Source: Nyssa sinensis
Lineage: Eukaryota > Streptophyta > Magnoliopsida > Cornales > Nyssaceae
Assembly: GCA_008638375.1 (NCBI GenBank)
Contig: CM018037.1
Span: 31,791,076 to 31,855,075 of the forward strand
DNA: 64,000 bases
Reading direction: 5' to 3'
The notes beneath the pieces are model-generated. The model made no database searches, was not told the DNA's origin, and was given only the letters and a program-made list of their open reading frames with translations. Below, in pieces: positions 27,874 through 42,734 of this stretch; the stretch's first letter is position 1, and each line of letters begins with the position of its first letter. Made by a program: the position numbers and the translations under genes.

Positions 27874-29499
27874 TAACGCGTGTCTTGTTTCCTCGATTAA
27901 TTTATAAAATATTAAAATGTTACAAATAAAGTTTTTTTTTTCACATTGGAGAGTTACAACCCATACTAGCCATCTCCTTCCTCCGCCCTTTATTATTAGT
28001 GAGTTCTGAGAATTACTTTTTCAAATATACAGAAACAAAATCAATATAAAATAATTTTAAAATTTTAACTCAATAATATATTTTTTGCAGATATTATTCC
28101 AAACGGCCTTTAATTATCATAAAAGTGACATTCCTTCTGACTCAGAGGTCATAGAACCCAAAGGTATTTTTTAAATGAATTATTCATACGATGGAATTAG
28201 TAATTTAAGGAAGAATGAAGTCATACTCCTAATTGAGTTCAGGTGCCTTTAACTTTATATTATATCTTATCATTTTTACCAATGCGCACTGAGAAAAGTA
28301 TATTTAATTATAATAAATTATTATTTTTACTATTTTAGTGGAGGCAATAAAAGAATACAAGTTGTGATGGTTCATTGCTATTTTTATTTATTTTTTAAAT
28401 ACGACACCAAGTGAGCATAAATCTCTAAAATATTCCATTTAAACACAATATCTTACTTTTTCAAATCTGGGCTTTGCTTTTCTAATGCTTTTAATTGAAA
28501 GCATATGGTAAATAATTGGATATTGAAGCCGATTTTAAAATTATTATCAATACTTTGTAAGGTAGGAAGAATTGCTCATGGAGAAATATTTATATTAGTT
28601 TTAAAAGATTGTTCATGGGTAGTTGTTGGTATATAGAATTTATCAAATCATACAAACTTTATACTATAATTAAGAATTTTTGTTGTTAAAATAAAATATA
28701 AGATGCTGTTTGAAAATTTTTCAAATTATATATAATCGGAATTATTCTGATTAAATTATTTTACTTTTAGAAAAATAAACTTTCTTATAACTTTGTGTTC
28801 AAATTCTAAATATTTTTTTTAGAGTATACTTAAATTATTGTATTATAAAAAAATATTTATCGATCAATAAAAATTTTAAAATTAGTTCATTTGTATTTCA
28901 TGGAATTGATTTTGACATTTCCAACTCTAATCATTTTAATATAAAATTACATATATATATATATATATATATATATTCAACTAGACTCTAACATGGAATA
29001 AGTGTTCGTTTGGATGAATGGTGTAAACGAGTATTTAAGAAAATAATGTTTTGAAATGGATTTAAAAAATTTATATATTTATTGATATTTTTTTAAAATG
29101 TCCATTTTTTATATTGAAAATATATAAATGGACTTTTTAAAAAATCTAAACAAATATCCATTTATCTCAAAAATCCATTTATTTCAAAAGTTTGTTTAAA
29201 ACATAAAAATGATTAAACTAGCGATTCCATTGCATATTCAAAAACAGCCTAAGATGGATTAAGTATTTGAATTCTATCTGGCTTTTAGCAACATAAAATT
29301 ACACATTTCCTAAACGGATCCGTTTGATTTCGGGTACCCGACCCGATATCAATTTCTTTTTTTCTTTTTAAAAAGGGGAAAAAATCCAACAAAAGTTTAA
29401 ATAGGGAAAACCACTGTAAAGTGGTGTCTATTAAGAATATTTGTTATTTTTTTTAACGAATTAGACAAATACTTTTTTAAAAAAGCCGCGTATTGATCC

Positions 29500-30135
29500 G
29501 TTGTAGGAGTCAAATGGAGCCAATGTGTTCCAGCAATGCTATTTATGCCCGCTCCCCCTTTCTCTCTCATCTTGTCTCTCTCTGCCCCTATCATCATCCA
29601 CTTCGCTGCATCCGCTCGCTGCAAAAAGCCTCCAATCCCCTCTCTCTCAGTCTCTCTGTCTCTCCCGCCATAAAACCTCTCCGACTATCGGCATCTAAAT
29701 CCGCCATTTCGTCTCTATTCGTCTTAGCTTGTCATTCTTGACTCTGATTTTGAGTTCATCTCGAAGGAGCTCACAGATCAACGATTTCTGAATTTATAAA
29801 GGTATGAATATCTGACCAAACGATTTGAGTGAATCATCACTTTCCAGATCTCGATCAATTTATGCTATATTGTTGTATTTATTGGATCAATAAATTACGA
29901 TTTTCTCATGGAAAGCTTGACTCAACTGTTTGTGTTTCAGATCGGTTATTCTACGTGAATATATACAAAATTTGACGTCACCTGACTTTTATTTTTGTTT
30001 TTTGGTACTGTATTTAAGTCGAAGAGCAGCTAAGGTTGTTTGAGAGGCAAAGTTAGGCAGAAAAAGCGGGGAATCGATTGGTGCTGATATAGGGAGATAT
30101 TAAAGAGTCAGATCTATAGAAACAAAGTCATTACC
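29500..30135 (+). promoter_or_regulatory. 5' UTR with intron, WLIM2 gene
   Basis: A pyrimidine-rich UTR (CT-rich at 29560-29670) ends at a donor TAAAG|GTATGA at about 29801. An acceptor TGTTTCAG ends at 29940, giving a 139-bp UTR intron. The second UTR part runs to the ATG at 30136; a further small intron ending at TATTTAAG (about 30018) is possible. 5' UTR introns are usual in plant actin-cytoskeleton genes. Confidence 0.55.
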
Positions 30136-33100
30136 ATGTCTTTCACGGGCACACAACAGAAGTGCAAGGCTTGTGAGAAGACAGTTTATCCAGTCGAGCT
30201 GTTGTCTGCCGACGGAATTTCTTATCATAAATCATGTTTCAAGTGCACTCACTGCAAAGGCACGCTCAAGGTATCTATAATCTGGTGCCCTTTTTCTTTT
30301 CCCATTCTTTGTTCTGTAGTTTCGAATGTTGTTGTCTTGCTTCATTCTGGAGCACCTGCTCGATTGAAAGAAGTCCTAATAATGTCCACCATTGTTTGTT
30401 AGATTTTGTCAATAAATCTTCGCCATTAATGATGGAACATGCAAATACTATTAGAATTATTTGGCTCCTAGTAACTAAAGCGGTTTATTTTGCATACTGT
30501 CATAAACACAGGAAATAGATCACTTATCGAGCTATTTTCTTCATGCCATCGATCTAGATTTCATTATCAAAGATAATCGGTCAGTGAGATTTGGGTCAGT
30601 AAATTTAATGTCTATTAATTCATCTGCTACATATGTTTCTAGCTGAGCAATTACTCATCGATGGAAGGTGTTCTGTACTGTAAGCCCCACTTTGAGCAGC
30701 TCTTCAAGGAGACGGGTAGTTTCAACAAGAACTTCCAATCACGTATGTCTTTCAATTCTGTCAGATAATCTGCTTTGTTATTTTTTAATTTTAGTATTAT
30801 CTGTTTAATTCTCAATGCATTTCATTTTCAACAGCTGCAAAGTCAGCTGAGAAGTTAACTCCAGAGCTGGTAATTTTCCCAACTACTACCGCACGACTCT
30901 GTTTAAAAAGCGGACATTTCTTGCTGAAACTATGTAATATGTCGCCTTTGCTGTCACTGATTCTCATTACATTGTGTGGGTTTCAGACACGGTCACCTAG
31001 CAAAGCTGCCAGCATGTTTTCTGGGACACAAGAAAAATGTGCAACATGTGGTAAAACGGCTTATCCACTGGAAAAGGTAGGATTCAAGCTCTCCAAAGGG
31101 CACTTATGCTATTTTGTCCTGAAAGTGAATTAGATTTATCTTCAGTTGCAAGCTTTAATTGCCTTTTCATCTATTATGTCAATTTTGTTCTACCGTTTAA
31201 CTTGCCATAATTATGTGTTTATTAAACCTTTTCTAGTGTTTTGTGTTGGATGAATGGAAAGGACTAAGCATATCAAAGTTTTGTTATAATTGGAGTGGAA
31301 GTGTTTCAAGTCCTACGCAATATGGATGATAATACATTACACCACTTGGTCAAACTTAATATTTACCCTCTAAGGAAAGCAACTTAATTGCTTTAATTTT
31401 ACAGATTTGGGATTATTAAAATGTAAATTGAACATTTTTTTGTCATTTTTGAGAAATGTTGGGGAAAGCGTTAAATTCTGAAGTTAAGTTCCAATGTGGA
31501 AATTTCCACGTCAGAATTTGACTTGAAACTTCAAAGTAATTTTAAATACATACATACATATTTATGTGTGTGTGTGTGTTACATATATTCTTATTTTTTC
31601 CATAAGCATAGACAATGCAGACCAAAGCAATTAAGGGCACTAAAGTCAGTCAAAGGATGCTTCTCCCAGAATCAAAATAAATATTTCCTGTATCCTTGTG
31701 GACTTGCCTTTGCTTTAATTATTTTCTTGCTCCTGGTCATATGCATCGGTTTAGGTGTGGCCAACTCATATATCTAGCATATCAGGACTTAGCTAGGAAG
31801 TGTCTTACCAGGTGTAAATAGGCACAATCATCATTTTTGAAACAATTAAGAAGTCATTTCTGGGCAAGTGGGTATTTATACAATTGATATGCCATAAGAA
31901 TTGCTTTCCAATAAAGTATCAGTTAAGTAATGAAAGAAAGCATAGCGTGGAATAAGTTTTCACAATAAACTGAAAGCTTTGAATGTAATATTTAAAGAAA
32001 TTTAAAATAAATGCCTTCTCTTTTGTATTTGAATTTTCTGAGATGGATCCTATGCCATCACCTCTTCATGTTAACTCGACACGGTTACTTTGTGGATTAT
32101 GAAAGATTTAATGACATAGCTAGGTTACTATGTTACTACCGAGGTTGAGCAACTTTGAAATAGGGCTGTATTAGAATAGGTACACAATGATTTCTTATTA
32201 AAATTTAGTAGTTAAAATCTTGTTATTAAAGAAGAAAACATAATAAAAAAACAGAACTTTCCAATGATTCAGCCGAAGGAGGGTGCCATCCCTTTACCTT
32301 TCATGCTCTGTTATTCCATATTTTATTCTTGTCTTAATAATACATTTGAAAATTTGACTTCACTTCTTAAGTTTGATACTTGGCTATTTTATAATGTTTT
32401 GGATGTGTGATTTAGTCACTACTTTGGAAATTTACCTTTCAGCTTGATCTGTAATGGTTAATTGAGATGATTTTTCTAGATTGTGTAAATGTTACGATGC
32501 CTATCTTGTTCTTGATCAGTTGTGGCTATGTTTGGGGTCATATATTGATGCTCTTTCTGGATTCCATCACTTAATTTTTTATGTTCTAACTAACACTTTT
32601 CTATTTTATGCGCTGTTCTGATTGTACTGTTTGCAAAAGGAGCTTTTATCTACAGTGATCATTTTCGTTATGTAAAAGGAATAAATTAGAAATGCATCTA
32701 TACTCATTGATTCTATGCCACCAATGCAATACATAGATATTAAATTTACATAAATGATCACCTAGGTGCCTAGGCAAACATTCCCTGCTTGCTGTGTAAG
32801 CCCTAAGCAGGTGGGCATTAGAACAAAAGTCAAATCTGACAAAATAAGATGTCAGTCTTTGCATTAGTTAGAGCCAACTCGCATTGAATTTTCCAAGTTT
32901 CCTTTCATTGGCATTTTGTTTACAAGGAATACTTGGCAAAAGTTTTATGCATACTAGCATCTTGAGCAGAAACATGCCCTCACCTAAGCACAGGGATTGA
33001 AAATGCATGGCCAAGAGTTCAATTCCAACTGAGAATTGCAGATAGATAAATCCTACTAAGATTGTGCTTACGAATGATTTTTGTTATGATTGCTAGTTGA

Positions 33101-36100
33101 GGGCATTTTGATGCCAGTTTCCATGTTAATGGCATTGATTGAGAAATTTATGGTGGATGGGACCAGAAAAATATTTTTTGACGAGTAATTGGCCCATCAA
33201 ATTATTACTCACTGGTGATTTTTTGTTTGATTAGCAAAAGTAACATGTACTATAAACAAGGAGCAGGAGAAGAGCCAACCCTATGTAAAAAAAGAAGGGG
33301 ACCATGTACAAAAATTAAAGTCTAAGATCCCCTAAAAATTCAACAAGCCTATCCAGATACGTAGGGAAGTTTTTTTGTAAAAGTATCTTTCAACTTCCAC
33401 GGGGGAGACACCTCTCTTTCAAAAACTGTTGTATTCCTTTATTGCCAAATGCACCAAATAAGGCAAATAGGAGCCATTCTCCACACTTTTCTCAACTCCT
33501 TCCTCATTTTTCTACATCTCCATCCCCAAAAAAGTTGTCTGATCCTAGCCGGCATAACCCACTTGCATAATAACATGGTCGAAGCATCCCATGCTACTTT
33601 GCAATGTAAAAGAAGATGGTCTACCGCCTCTTCCTCCTCTTTGCACAAAGGGTATCAACTTGGAAGGTGATAACCTCTCCTTTGAAGGTTGTCTGCCGTA
33701 CGAATAGCACCCCATGTCGCCTCCCAAGCAAAAAAACAAAAAGCAGCTTTTAAAGACACTCTAGTCTTCCAAATCAACCTCCATGGAAAGGAATTGTCCT
33801 TTCCGTCCACTAACTTTCTATAAAAAGAGCGAACTGAATATGTACCATCACCATTCTCCTTCCATTTGATACCATCCATCCTACCTTCCACCAATTCTAC
33901 CTTGCTCAAAGAAACTCATCAACTCCTCCACCCCCCACAATTTCCAATCATAGAACTTTCTTCTAAACTTCCGGCTTCAAACTCTCCTCCCCCTTGCCAC
34001 CTCAATGTAATCCGCAACCACTCCTTCCTTATCCCTAGCTCAATTATAAAAGTGGGGAAACTTTTCCTTCAACACCCCATCCCCACTCCAAGGGTCTCCC
34101 CAAAATTTCACCCTCAACCCATCGCTCACATCAAATTCAATGCATTTAGAAAAGACATCTTTCCCCCTCCAAATGGCCTTCCACACTCCACACCATAAGC
34201 CCCCAAGACATCCTTAGAGAACCACCCCGCTTTTAGTAGAGATCACCCTTCTCCATAGTGCGCGTTCCTCCATTTCAAATCTCCAAATCCACTTGCCTAA
34301 CAAAGCTTGATTAAACAATGATAATTCTTTAATCCCCAAACTCCCTTCCACTACTGGGGCTTTCACTTTATCTGAGCCAAGTAAGTGAATTTTCTTATTT
34401 TCCTCCTCATCTCTCCGTAAAAAGTCGTGTTGAATTTTCTCGAGTTTCCTTATTAATGATGGCATCGGAAAAAAGAGACATATCATGTGAAAAGAAGGCA
34501 TACTAGGCCAGGGATAGAACAGGATTGTAGATGCTTTGGCTGAAGAAGGTCACGGAATCATGTTCAGACTTTAATGGTAAAATACTCAAGCTGTCAAGCG
34601 TGAGAACGCAGGTTTGAGTACAACCACTTTGTACAAAAATAGTGTCAAAAGTTAAATCTATCTTGTCTACCCCTCCTAGCATGTTGTTTAAGTGGGACCA
34701 ATAGCCTTTTATATCATATGCGTGTGTGCATGAGTGCATGCATGATGATAGCATAACTTCATATCTGCACGCATATGGAAATATATGTGGGAAATTTGCC
34801 AACATAAGTGAGGGAGATTCCACTTTAAATAACCATTTGGTATCCTTTCCTTTGTTTTCACCCCCTCTTCTAACTTAAGTTTTCATTCTTTTTTAATTGC
34901 TGTGGAGGGAACTTTGATCTATTGAACAATGCTTCCTAAACAGAACTTTTGAAGAAATGGTAGAGAAGAAACCAGTCGGCCCTTTGTTTCCTCTTTGTTC
35001 CAATGATTATAATGATCTTTTGAAGCTTTTGAAGTAATTTCTCTCCATTCTTAATCCATATAGCTTTGCTACAAAAAAAATTCAGCCCGTCTTCCTAAAC
35101 TAAAGTTAAAATAAAAACCTACTTTTTGGTGCTGACAAACTATAGTTTAGATATGTGTTTGAGGTTTACAAGAACTTATTTGAGGCTTGCACATATGAAC
35201 TTGAGTGTTGTTTTGAGAATTCAAATATCTGTTCAGTTACAGATAGAGTTGGTCTGTATTTAGCTGCATGGTTGGGGTCAACTTTTTTCAAAACATAATA
35301 TGAATTGATATTAGGGTTTTAAAGAAAATAATTTTGTGAAATATAACTCTGTTTGTATCATGCTTAGTGTCCTATTTTTACACAACTATTCTCATGCTAA
35401 AAAAATGACGGTTGCATTAGGTATTTGATAGTCAATGTGAGACTTTATCAGATCCTTATCAACATGAATCTTGAGATTGTTCGAGTAAATAATAGGACAT
35501 TCCCTTGAGCAATGCGTTGGAGAGAACGATACGATAGCGTGTGATTTAACTAAAGGAATTAAATAAGGCAAAATAGCGAGACAAAATTCATGTAGATGAC
35601 CCCAATTAGTTGGGATAAGGGTTAGTTTAATTGATTTGAATTTTTTGAAATCTGAATGCCCATAACCGAGTTACCAGGAAAAAGAATAAATCTTATCTGT
35701 TCGTAAATTGTTATGGCTGCCACTGGCTCCTCTCGTTTCATGAATTTTAAGGAAAAATATGTTGGGAGTAGTAAACTAGATAGAGACCTAAACTTTGGCA
35801 TTACATGTATAAAGTGGCAACCCTTGTACTAAAACTCATGTTCTCACGCTTGGTAGACTGAGCTTTAAGGCAAATTGTCCCTACCAAAAAAATTTCTAGG
35901 CAAAATGCAAGTTTGCATTTGCTTACAGACACAGTCAAGGTCGCTCTATGTTGAGAGGTGTTTATCAAAGATTCATGCAGTCTGCATTTTCTCTGGAGAT
36001 CTCAAAGCTTATATATGCATTAAATATGTGTTTGTGTATTTAGATGTAGTCTGAATGAATAGGTCATATATTTAGTCTTCAGCTCATCAATTTCTAAACA

Positions 36101-36564
36101 ATCGACCAGTGGAGCCACCACCAATCTGCCACTATTATTACTATAAAATATGGAAATTGGCGGTATCATTAATATTTTCTTCAGTTGGTCAAGCATTGTT
36201 TGTTGCCTAACGATGCTGAGATTAAGATAATATTTTGCATGTTTTACTTGTACACCAGACTCCACATTTCTTTAAACTTCCTAAAAAACTGCTCATGCAC
36301 TTTGTCAGTGTAGCTGAATTGTATTTTGGTTTTTGTTTTAATAAAAATTATCAGGTAACAGTGGAGAGCCAGGCCTATCACAAGTCATGCTTTAAGTGCT
36401 CTCATGGTGGCTGTGCTATAACTCCATCAAATTATGCAGCCCTCGAAGGCATTTTGTATTGCAAACATCATTTCTCCCAGCTTTTCAAGGAGAAAGGGAG
36501 CTACAACCATCTTATCAAGTCTGCATCGATGAAGCGCCCAACAGCCTCCATTCCAGAAGCTTGA
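30136..36564 (+). CDS. WLIM2: LIM domain protein, WLIM2 type
   Basis: Five exons, 30136-30270, 30643-30742, 30835-30869, 30987-31076 and 36355-36564, join in phase to 570 bp (189 residues). Two LIM zinc-binding domains are complete. LIM1 has C10, C13, H31, C34, C37, C40, C58, H61. LIM2 has C108, C111, H129, C132, C135, C140, C156, H159, with the C-X4-C spacing typical of plant second LIM domains. The inter-LIM linker is about 45 residues and the C-terminal tail is short (KRPTASIPEA). This is the two-LIM (CRP-like) layout of plant LIM proteins, which bind and bundle F-actin and also enter the nucleus. WLIM2 forms are widely expressed. Intron 4 is about 5.3 kb and has gathered a LINE tail, an RTE-like fragment and two dispersed repeats. 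All splice borders are GT..AG. Confidence 0.95.
33225..34510 (-). mobile_element. LINE 3' part in WLIM2 intron 4
   Basis: Minus-strand pieces in order are the RT C-terminal/thumb region (KLEKIQHDFLRRDEEENKK, then GSLGIKELSLFNQALLGKWI), then DGTYSVRSFYRKLVDG and a linker, then the zf-RVT region (CKEEEEAVDHLLLHCKVAWD, WVMPARIRQLFW, RMAPICLIWCIW). The pieces lie in different frames, so the copy is dead. It is truncated at the 5' end at about 34510 and is antisense to WLIM2. It is the longest of the four LINE remnants here. Confidence 0.9.
34560..34700 (-). repeat. Member of a short dispersed repeat family
   Basis: On the plus strand it reads GTCAAGCGTGAGAACGCAGG, TTTGAGTACAACCACTTTGT and CTACCCCTCC. 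It is the inverse of the copies at about 22.5 and 35.8 kb and parallel to that at 24.1 kb. It abuts the truncated end of the LINE. Confidence 0.45.
35505..35645 (+). mobile_element. RTE-like non-LTR retrotransposon 3' end
   Basis: GACAAAATTCATGTAGATGA, CCCCAATTAGTTGGGATAAG and GGTTAGTTTAATTGATTTGA resemble the widespread plant RTE-class and SINE 3' terminus that reads CATGTAGCCGACCCCA..TTAGTGGGATAAGGCTT. The short segment before it (GCGTTGGAGAGAACGATACG) fits the end of such an ORF. Only about 140 bp remain. Confidence 0.5.
35775..35890 (+). repeat. Member of a short dispersed repeat family
   Basis: AAAGTGGCAACCCTTGTACT is followed by AAAACTCATGTTCTCACGCT. It is closest to the copy at 22.5 kb and inverted relative to that at 34.6 kb. 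Confidence 0.45.
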
Positions 36565-36599
36565 ACTGCACATCCTTACATATTATCTATTTACAGGTG

Positions 36600-38150
36600 T
36601 TTGTTTTGCTTGAGTGTGTTTTCCTTTTGATTTTTGTACCCGACAACTGACTAAATCCCGTGTCTTAATCTCTGCCATTCAGTTGGCGTCTTGCTGTTTG
36701 ATTGATTTATGGGATGTGTATTCCCACAATTGTGAAAGACTTTTGGCAGGACTTACCTGCAAATGCGGCTCTTATTAGCCATTTTTAAATTCATTTTTAA
36801 GTGAAGTTTGCTTGTGAAGAGTTCAAATGAAATGTTTTCTCAAAATGGTTCCAACTTCTTGGACCCAAAATCTTACTATCATGAACTTGAATGAGTGAAA
36901 TATTTAGAAACATCTTTATGGCATTGATCGATTGTGTGCCGTGTATTTCGATAGGAAATAAATAAGGAAGGGGGAGGAAAGAAATTGATCCATGACTGGG
37001 GTTATGTTGCATCCTACCTTCATGGATCAAACTTAGCATAATGCATTAGGAATGCTGCCATGAGATTTTGATGCAGTAAACGAATTGTCTTTCATTTTCA
37101 GTTTTCGTACAGTGGAGATAGAAGTCTGATAAGAATAGCTAGTTTGCTAGCTTTATTTGAAGTTGGCTATATAAATTTTGTTTCACTATTTTAATTTACA
37201 CAATTAATCTTTGGATTAATGTTTATAAGAAATTGGATAAGCTTTTATGTTAATTGTTTTGTACAATGATCATTTTCTGATTTCGTTTCAAACCTGATCG
37301 AATTTTGAAGGTTACATCATGACATTGTTTTGATTCTGTTTACGAGAAGTAAATTGTCATCCCACTAGTAGTCTCTCTCTCTTAATTGCAATTGTCATGC
37401 TGTCTCTATCTGTCTCTCTCAATCGCAATTGTCATGCTGGTTGTCTATTCCAAAGATATAATTTAAGTGAGTTGACTAAAGTGAATACGATGCTTCAAGA
37501 GAATTATTTGGGATATATTAATAATGGGAACTGGTTAAGGGAAGCTTCTAAAAAGAGGATTACTTAAAATAATAATAATAATAATAATAATAATTAATTA
37601 CATTTCATTGCTTACTGAATTTGTTTTATAATATACAGGTTACAAATTGCAGGGGAAACAGGATTACCTTCGCAAAAACTGTTAATTTAATCATCTTTAC
37701 TGCTAAAAACAACTTCTGCATCAGCGCTTCTAAATGATTTCATTGTTTTTTTCTGATTAAAATAATAGACGATTTTTCGATGTCCTTTTAGCGGTTATCA
37801 CATTTTTGGTGCTATTACCTATTAAAAGAAATAATAAAAATTAATCTACTTTTTAAAAAAATCTTTGGAAAATATAATAAAAAAAAATAATTTTTAGAGT
37901 CCATTTTTAAAAAAAGTGCCAAGGTTTCATCCACCTAATGCAATAGTACCAATTTGAGTCCAAAAAATCAAGTTCTACAAAATGCAAATAAATCTACCTA
38001 AATAATAACAAAACTGATGTTATATAAAAAATATTATATTTATAACATTTTCTTAATAATAATAATAGTAAAAATAATTATGATTAATGGGTATAGCTGT
38101 ATGCGAGGTAAAAACGGCATCATTTTGTAGTAAAGTAATCAGTTCCGCTT
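36600..38150. other. 3' UTR and spacer between WLIM2 and PCNA genes
   Basis: The WLIM2 3' UTR merges into AT-rich spacer with an (AAT)n run at about 37568-37591. No gene seen. Confidence 0.6.
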
Positions 38151-38182
38151 TCCCAAACGACGGCGTTTGGCAACTGTTTTGT

Positions 38183-38206
38183 GGCGGGAATAATCTATTT
38201 CCCGCC
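38183..38206 (+). promoter_or_regulatory. Paired inverted E2F sites, PCNA promoter
   Basis: GGCGGGAA (38183-38190) and TTTCCCGCC (38198-38206) form two E2F consensus sites in opposite orientation, seven bases apart. They lie about 27 bp upstream of a TATA box (TATATA, 38233-38238) and 118 bp before the PCNA ATG. E2F sites control S-phase expression of plant PCNA genes, so this pair is probably the main cell-cycle control of the gene. Confidence 0.85.
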
Positions 38207-38305
38207 AAGAGTGACCTCCGAGCCTCTTCTCTATATAGCATAAACATAGATAGAATCACTGTTTCTCTCTCTAACTTTCCCCTCATTAATTGTTCTTGGT
38301 TCTGA

Positions 38306-41028
<2,723 letters not shown>

Positions 41029-41039
41029 TTTCATTTTTC

Positions 41040-42730
41040 TGGACTTATCATTTAGCATATAGCTAGTTCATATTGAGTAGGAAGAACTTTTTAAGGCCAT
41101 GAAGATTTTGGGGGTTTAATTTTTGTATGCCGGATGTGGAAACCCTTAATGCTATTACTATTCTAAAACTTGAGGACAGAACGTGTCCAAAGCAGTAAAG
41201 CATGAAAATATGTTCGGAATTGAAACAGTTTGTTGAGTTCTTGTGTATTTTGCTCCTGGTAAAATCTGATTCCTTTTAACTCTTTTCATTTGATGGTTCT
41301 ACTTGGCTTTCCTTATTTGAAAATGCAGCATTGTGTGGCACATGGGTCCCTAATTTGTCCAAATCAAAGACTGGTCCGTTTCAAAAACAAAAATCAAATC
41401 ATGAACTAATTTAGGCATGTATTTAACTGTGAGGTTGATCTCCTTCCATCATTCTGTATTTCTTCAAAATAATTTGACTTGCTTCAACAGGAAACAGAAT
41501 TGAGGCAGCTACAGCACCAGAAAGCACGAAATTTTTACTAGTGACCACATGGACATAACTATAATTATATGCCTCTTTTTAGGCTTGTATTTGTTGTGGT
41601 TGCAACATAAATTGCCACTCAGTTATAGTTGTAACCTAGGAATGACAAACAGGTTCGTGGAGGAGCCCATCTCGCATCCCCTCCCATTAAAAAATTGCCT
41701 CTTGTTCCCATCCCGTCCATTTATTATGTTTCCCATTCCCGCCCCGCCCCCAAATCCCATCATTCTCAAAAAGTTAATTTTTTTTAATTTTTAAAATTTA
41801 AAACTAATAAATTAATATTATTAAAATATAAATTCATATTTACTTTTATATACAAATAATATATATGCAAGAATATTTAATAAAATATAAAAATATTGAA
41901 AGACATTTAAATATATAATTGAGATGAGATGGGAGTACATACCGTCATCCCTATCCCACTCCCACCCAAATTAATTTATTTTCTTTCCAAATCTGTCCCA
42001 CCCAAATTAATTTATTTTCTTTCCAAATCTTTCTCATCAGGAGTAGAGCAAGTCAGTCCAGCAGGCTATTAAGATGTCACCAACCCAATTGGATTAAACC
42101 CATAGCCAACCTATACTTCAGGAAAGATCAACAATGACACTAGGAGATTAACGTAGGGGTTCTAAAAAATGTATCAATCTTTGTTCTGCAAGCATGATTA
42201 ATTTTTTTGAATACATCTGTTGAGCTTTCCTTGATGGGACCACAGTACTGGACCATAAGTACAAGTGCAGAACCTTAAAGCCCAAAAAGTTAAAACACAA
42301 GAGAAACATAACCGTGAAAGAGAAATTCTTGTATGACCCATGAAATGGTAAGATTATGAGTGTCATTGATTAATCAATATGAGGAATGTTAATAACAAAC
42401 TGACTGTAGGTCCAATTCTACAACCCTTTCCCGAAAGAATTAAAGATGAAAAAAAGATCCTCCATAACCCCAAGCTGGGAAGAATGGAGAGACAAATCAG
42501 TCATTTATTAAAACTTTCTACTCTGTCTAATAATCTGGTGGTTGTCGCTGGTACAAATAGAAACCTGTTTCCCGGGCTTCCAGGCAAAAAAAAAAAGAAT
42601 TTAAGAGGGCAAATTCTATGTCACGAACTCAAGTAGATCATTCAAACCTTGCCTCTAGAAAGGTTGCCCCTGTCCTCATGTAAAGAAAACAAAAATAGAT
42701 GGAATTTGCAGTTATGCTCTCCCAGACTAA
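41040..42730. other. Spacer between convergent PCNA and translocator genes
   Basis: No gene seen. It contains a 36-bp tandem duplication (41961-41996 and 41997-42032, CCCACCCAAATTAATTTATT..) and degenerate C-rich sequence at 41660-41770 (CATCCCGTCC, CCCGCCCCGCCCCC). The 3' UTRs of both neighbours lie in its flanks. Confidence 0.6.
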
Positions 42731-42734
42731 TGTC

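Larger units (their letters stand above)
26350..29490. other. Spacer between divergent TTI2-like and WLIM2 genes
   Basis: Very AT-rich DNA between the two divergent genes. It contains an orphan exon-like ORF (about 26815-27030, minus), a 325-bp tandem duplication (27237-27873) and an (AT)n run at about 28948-28976. No promoter element stands out apart from the UTR-like sequence that begins near 29500. Confidence 0.6.
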
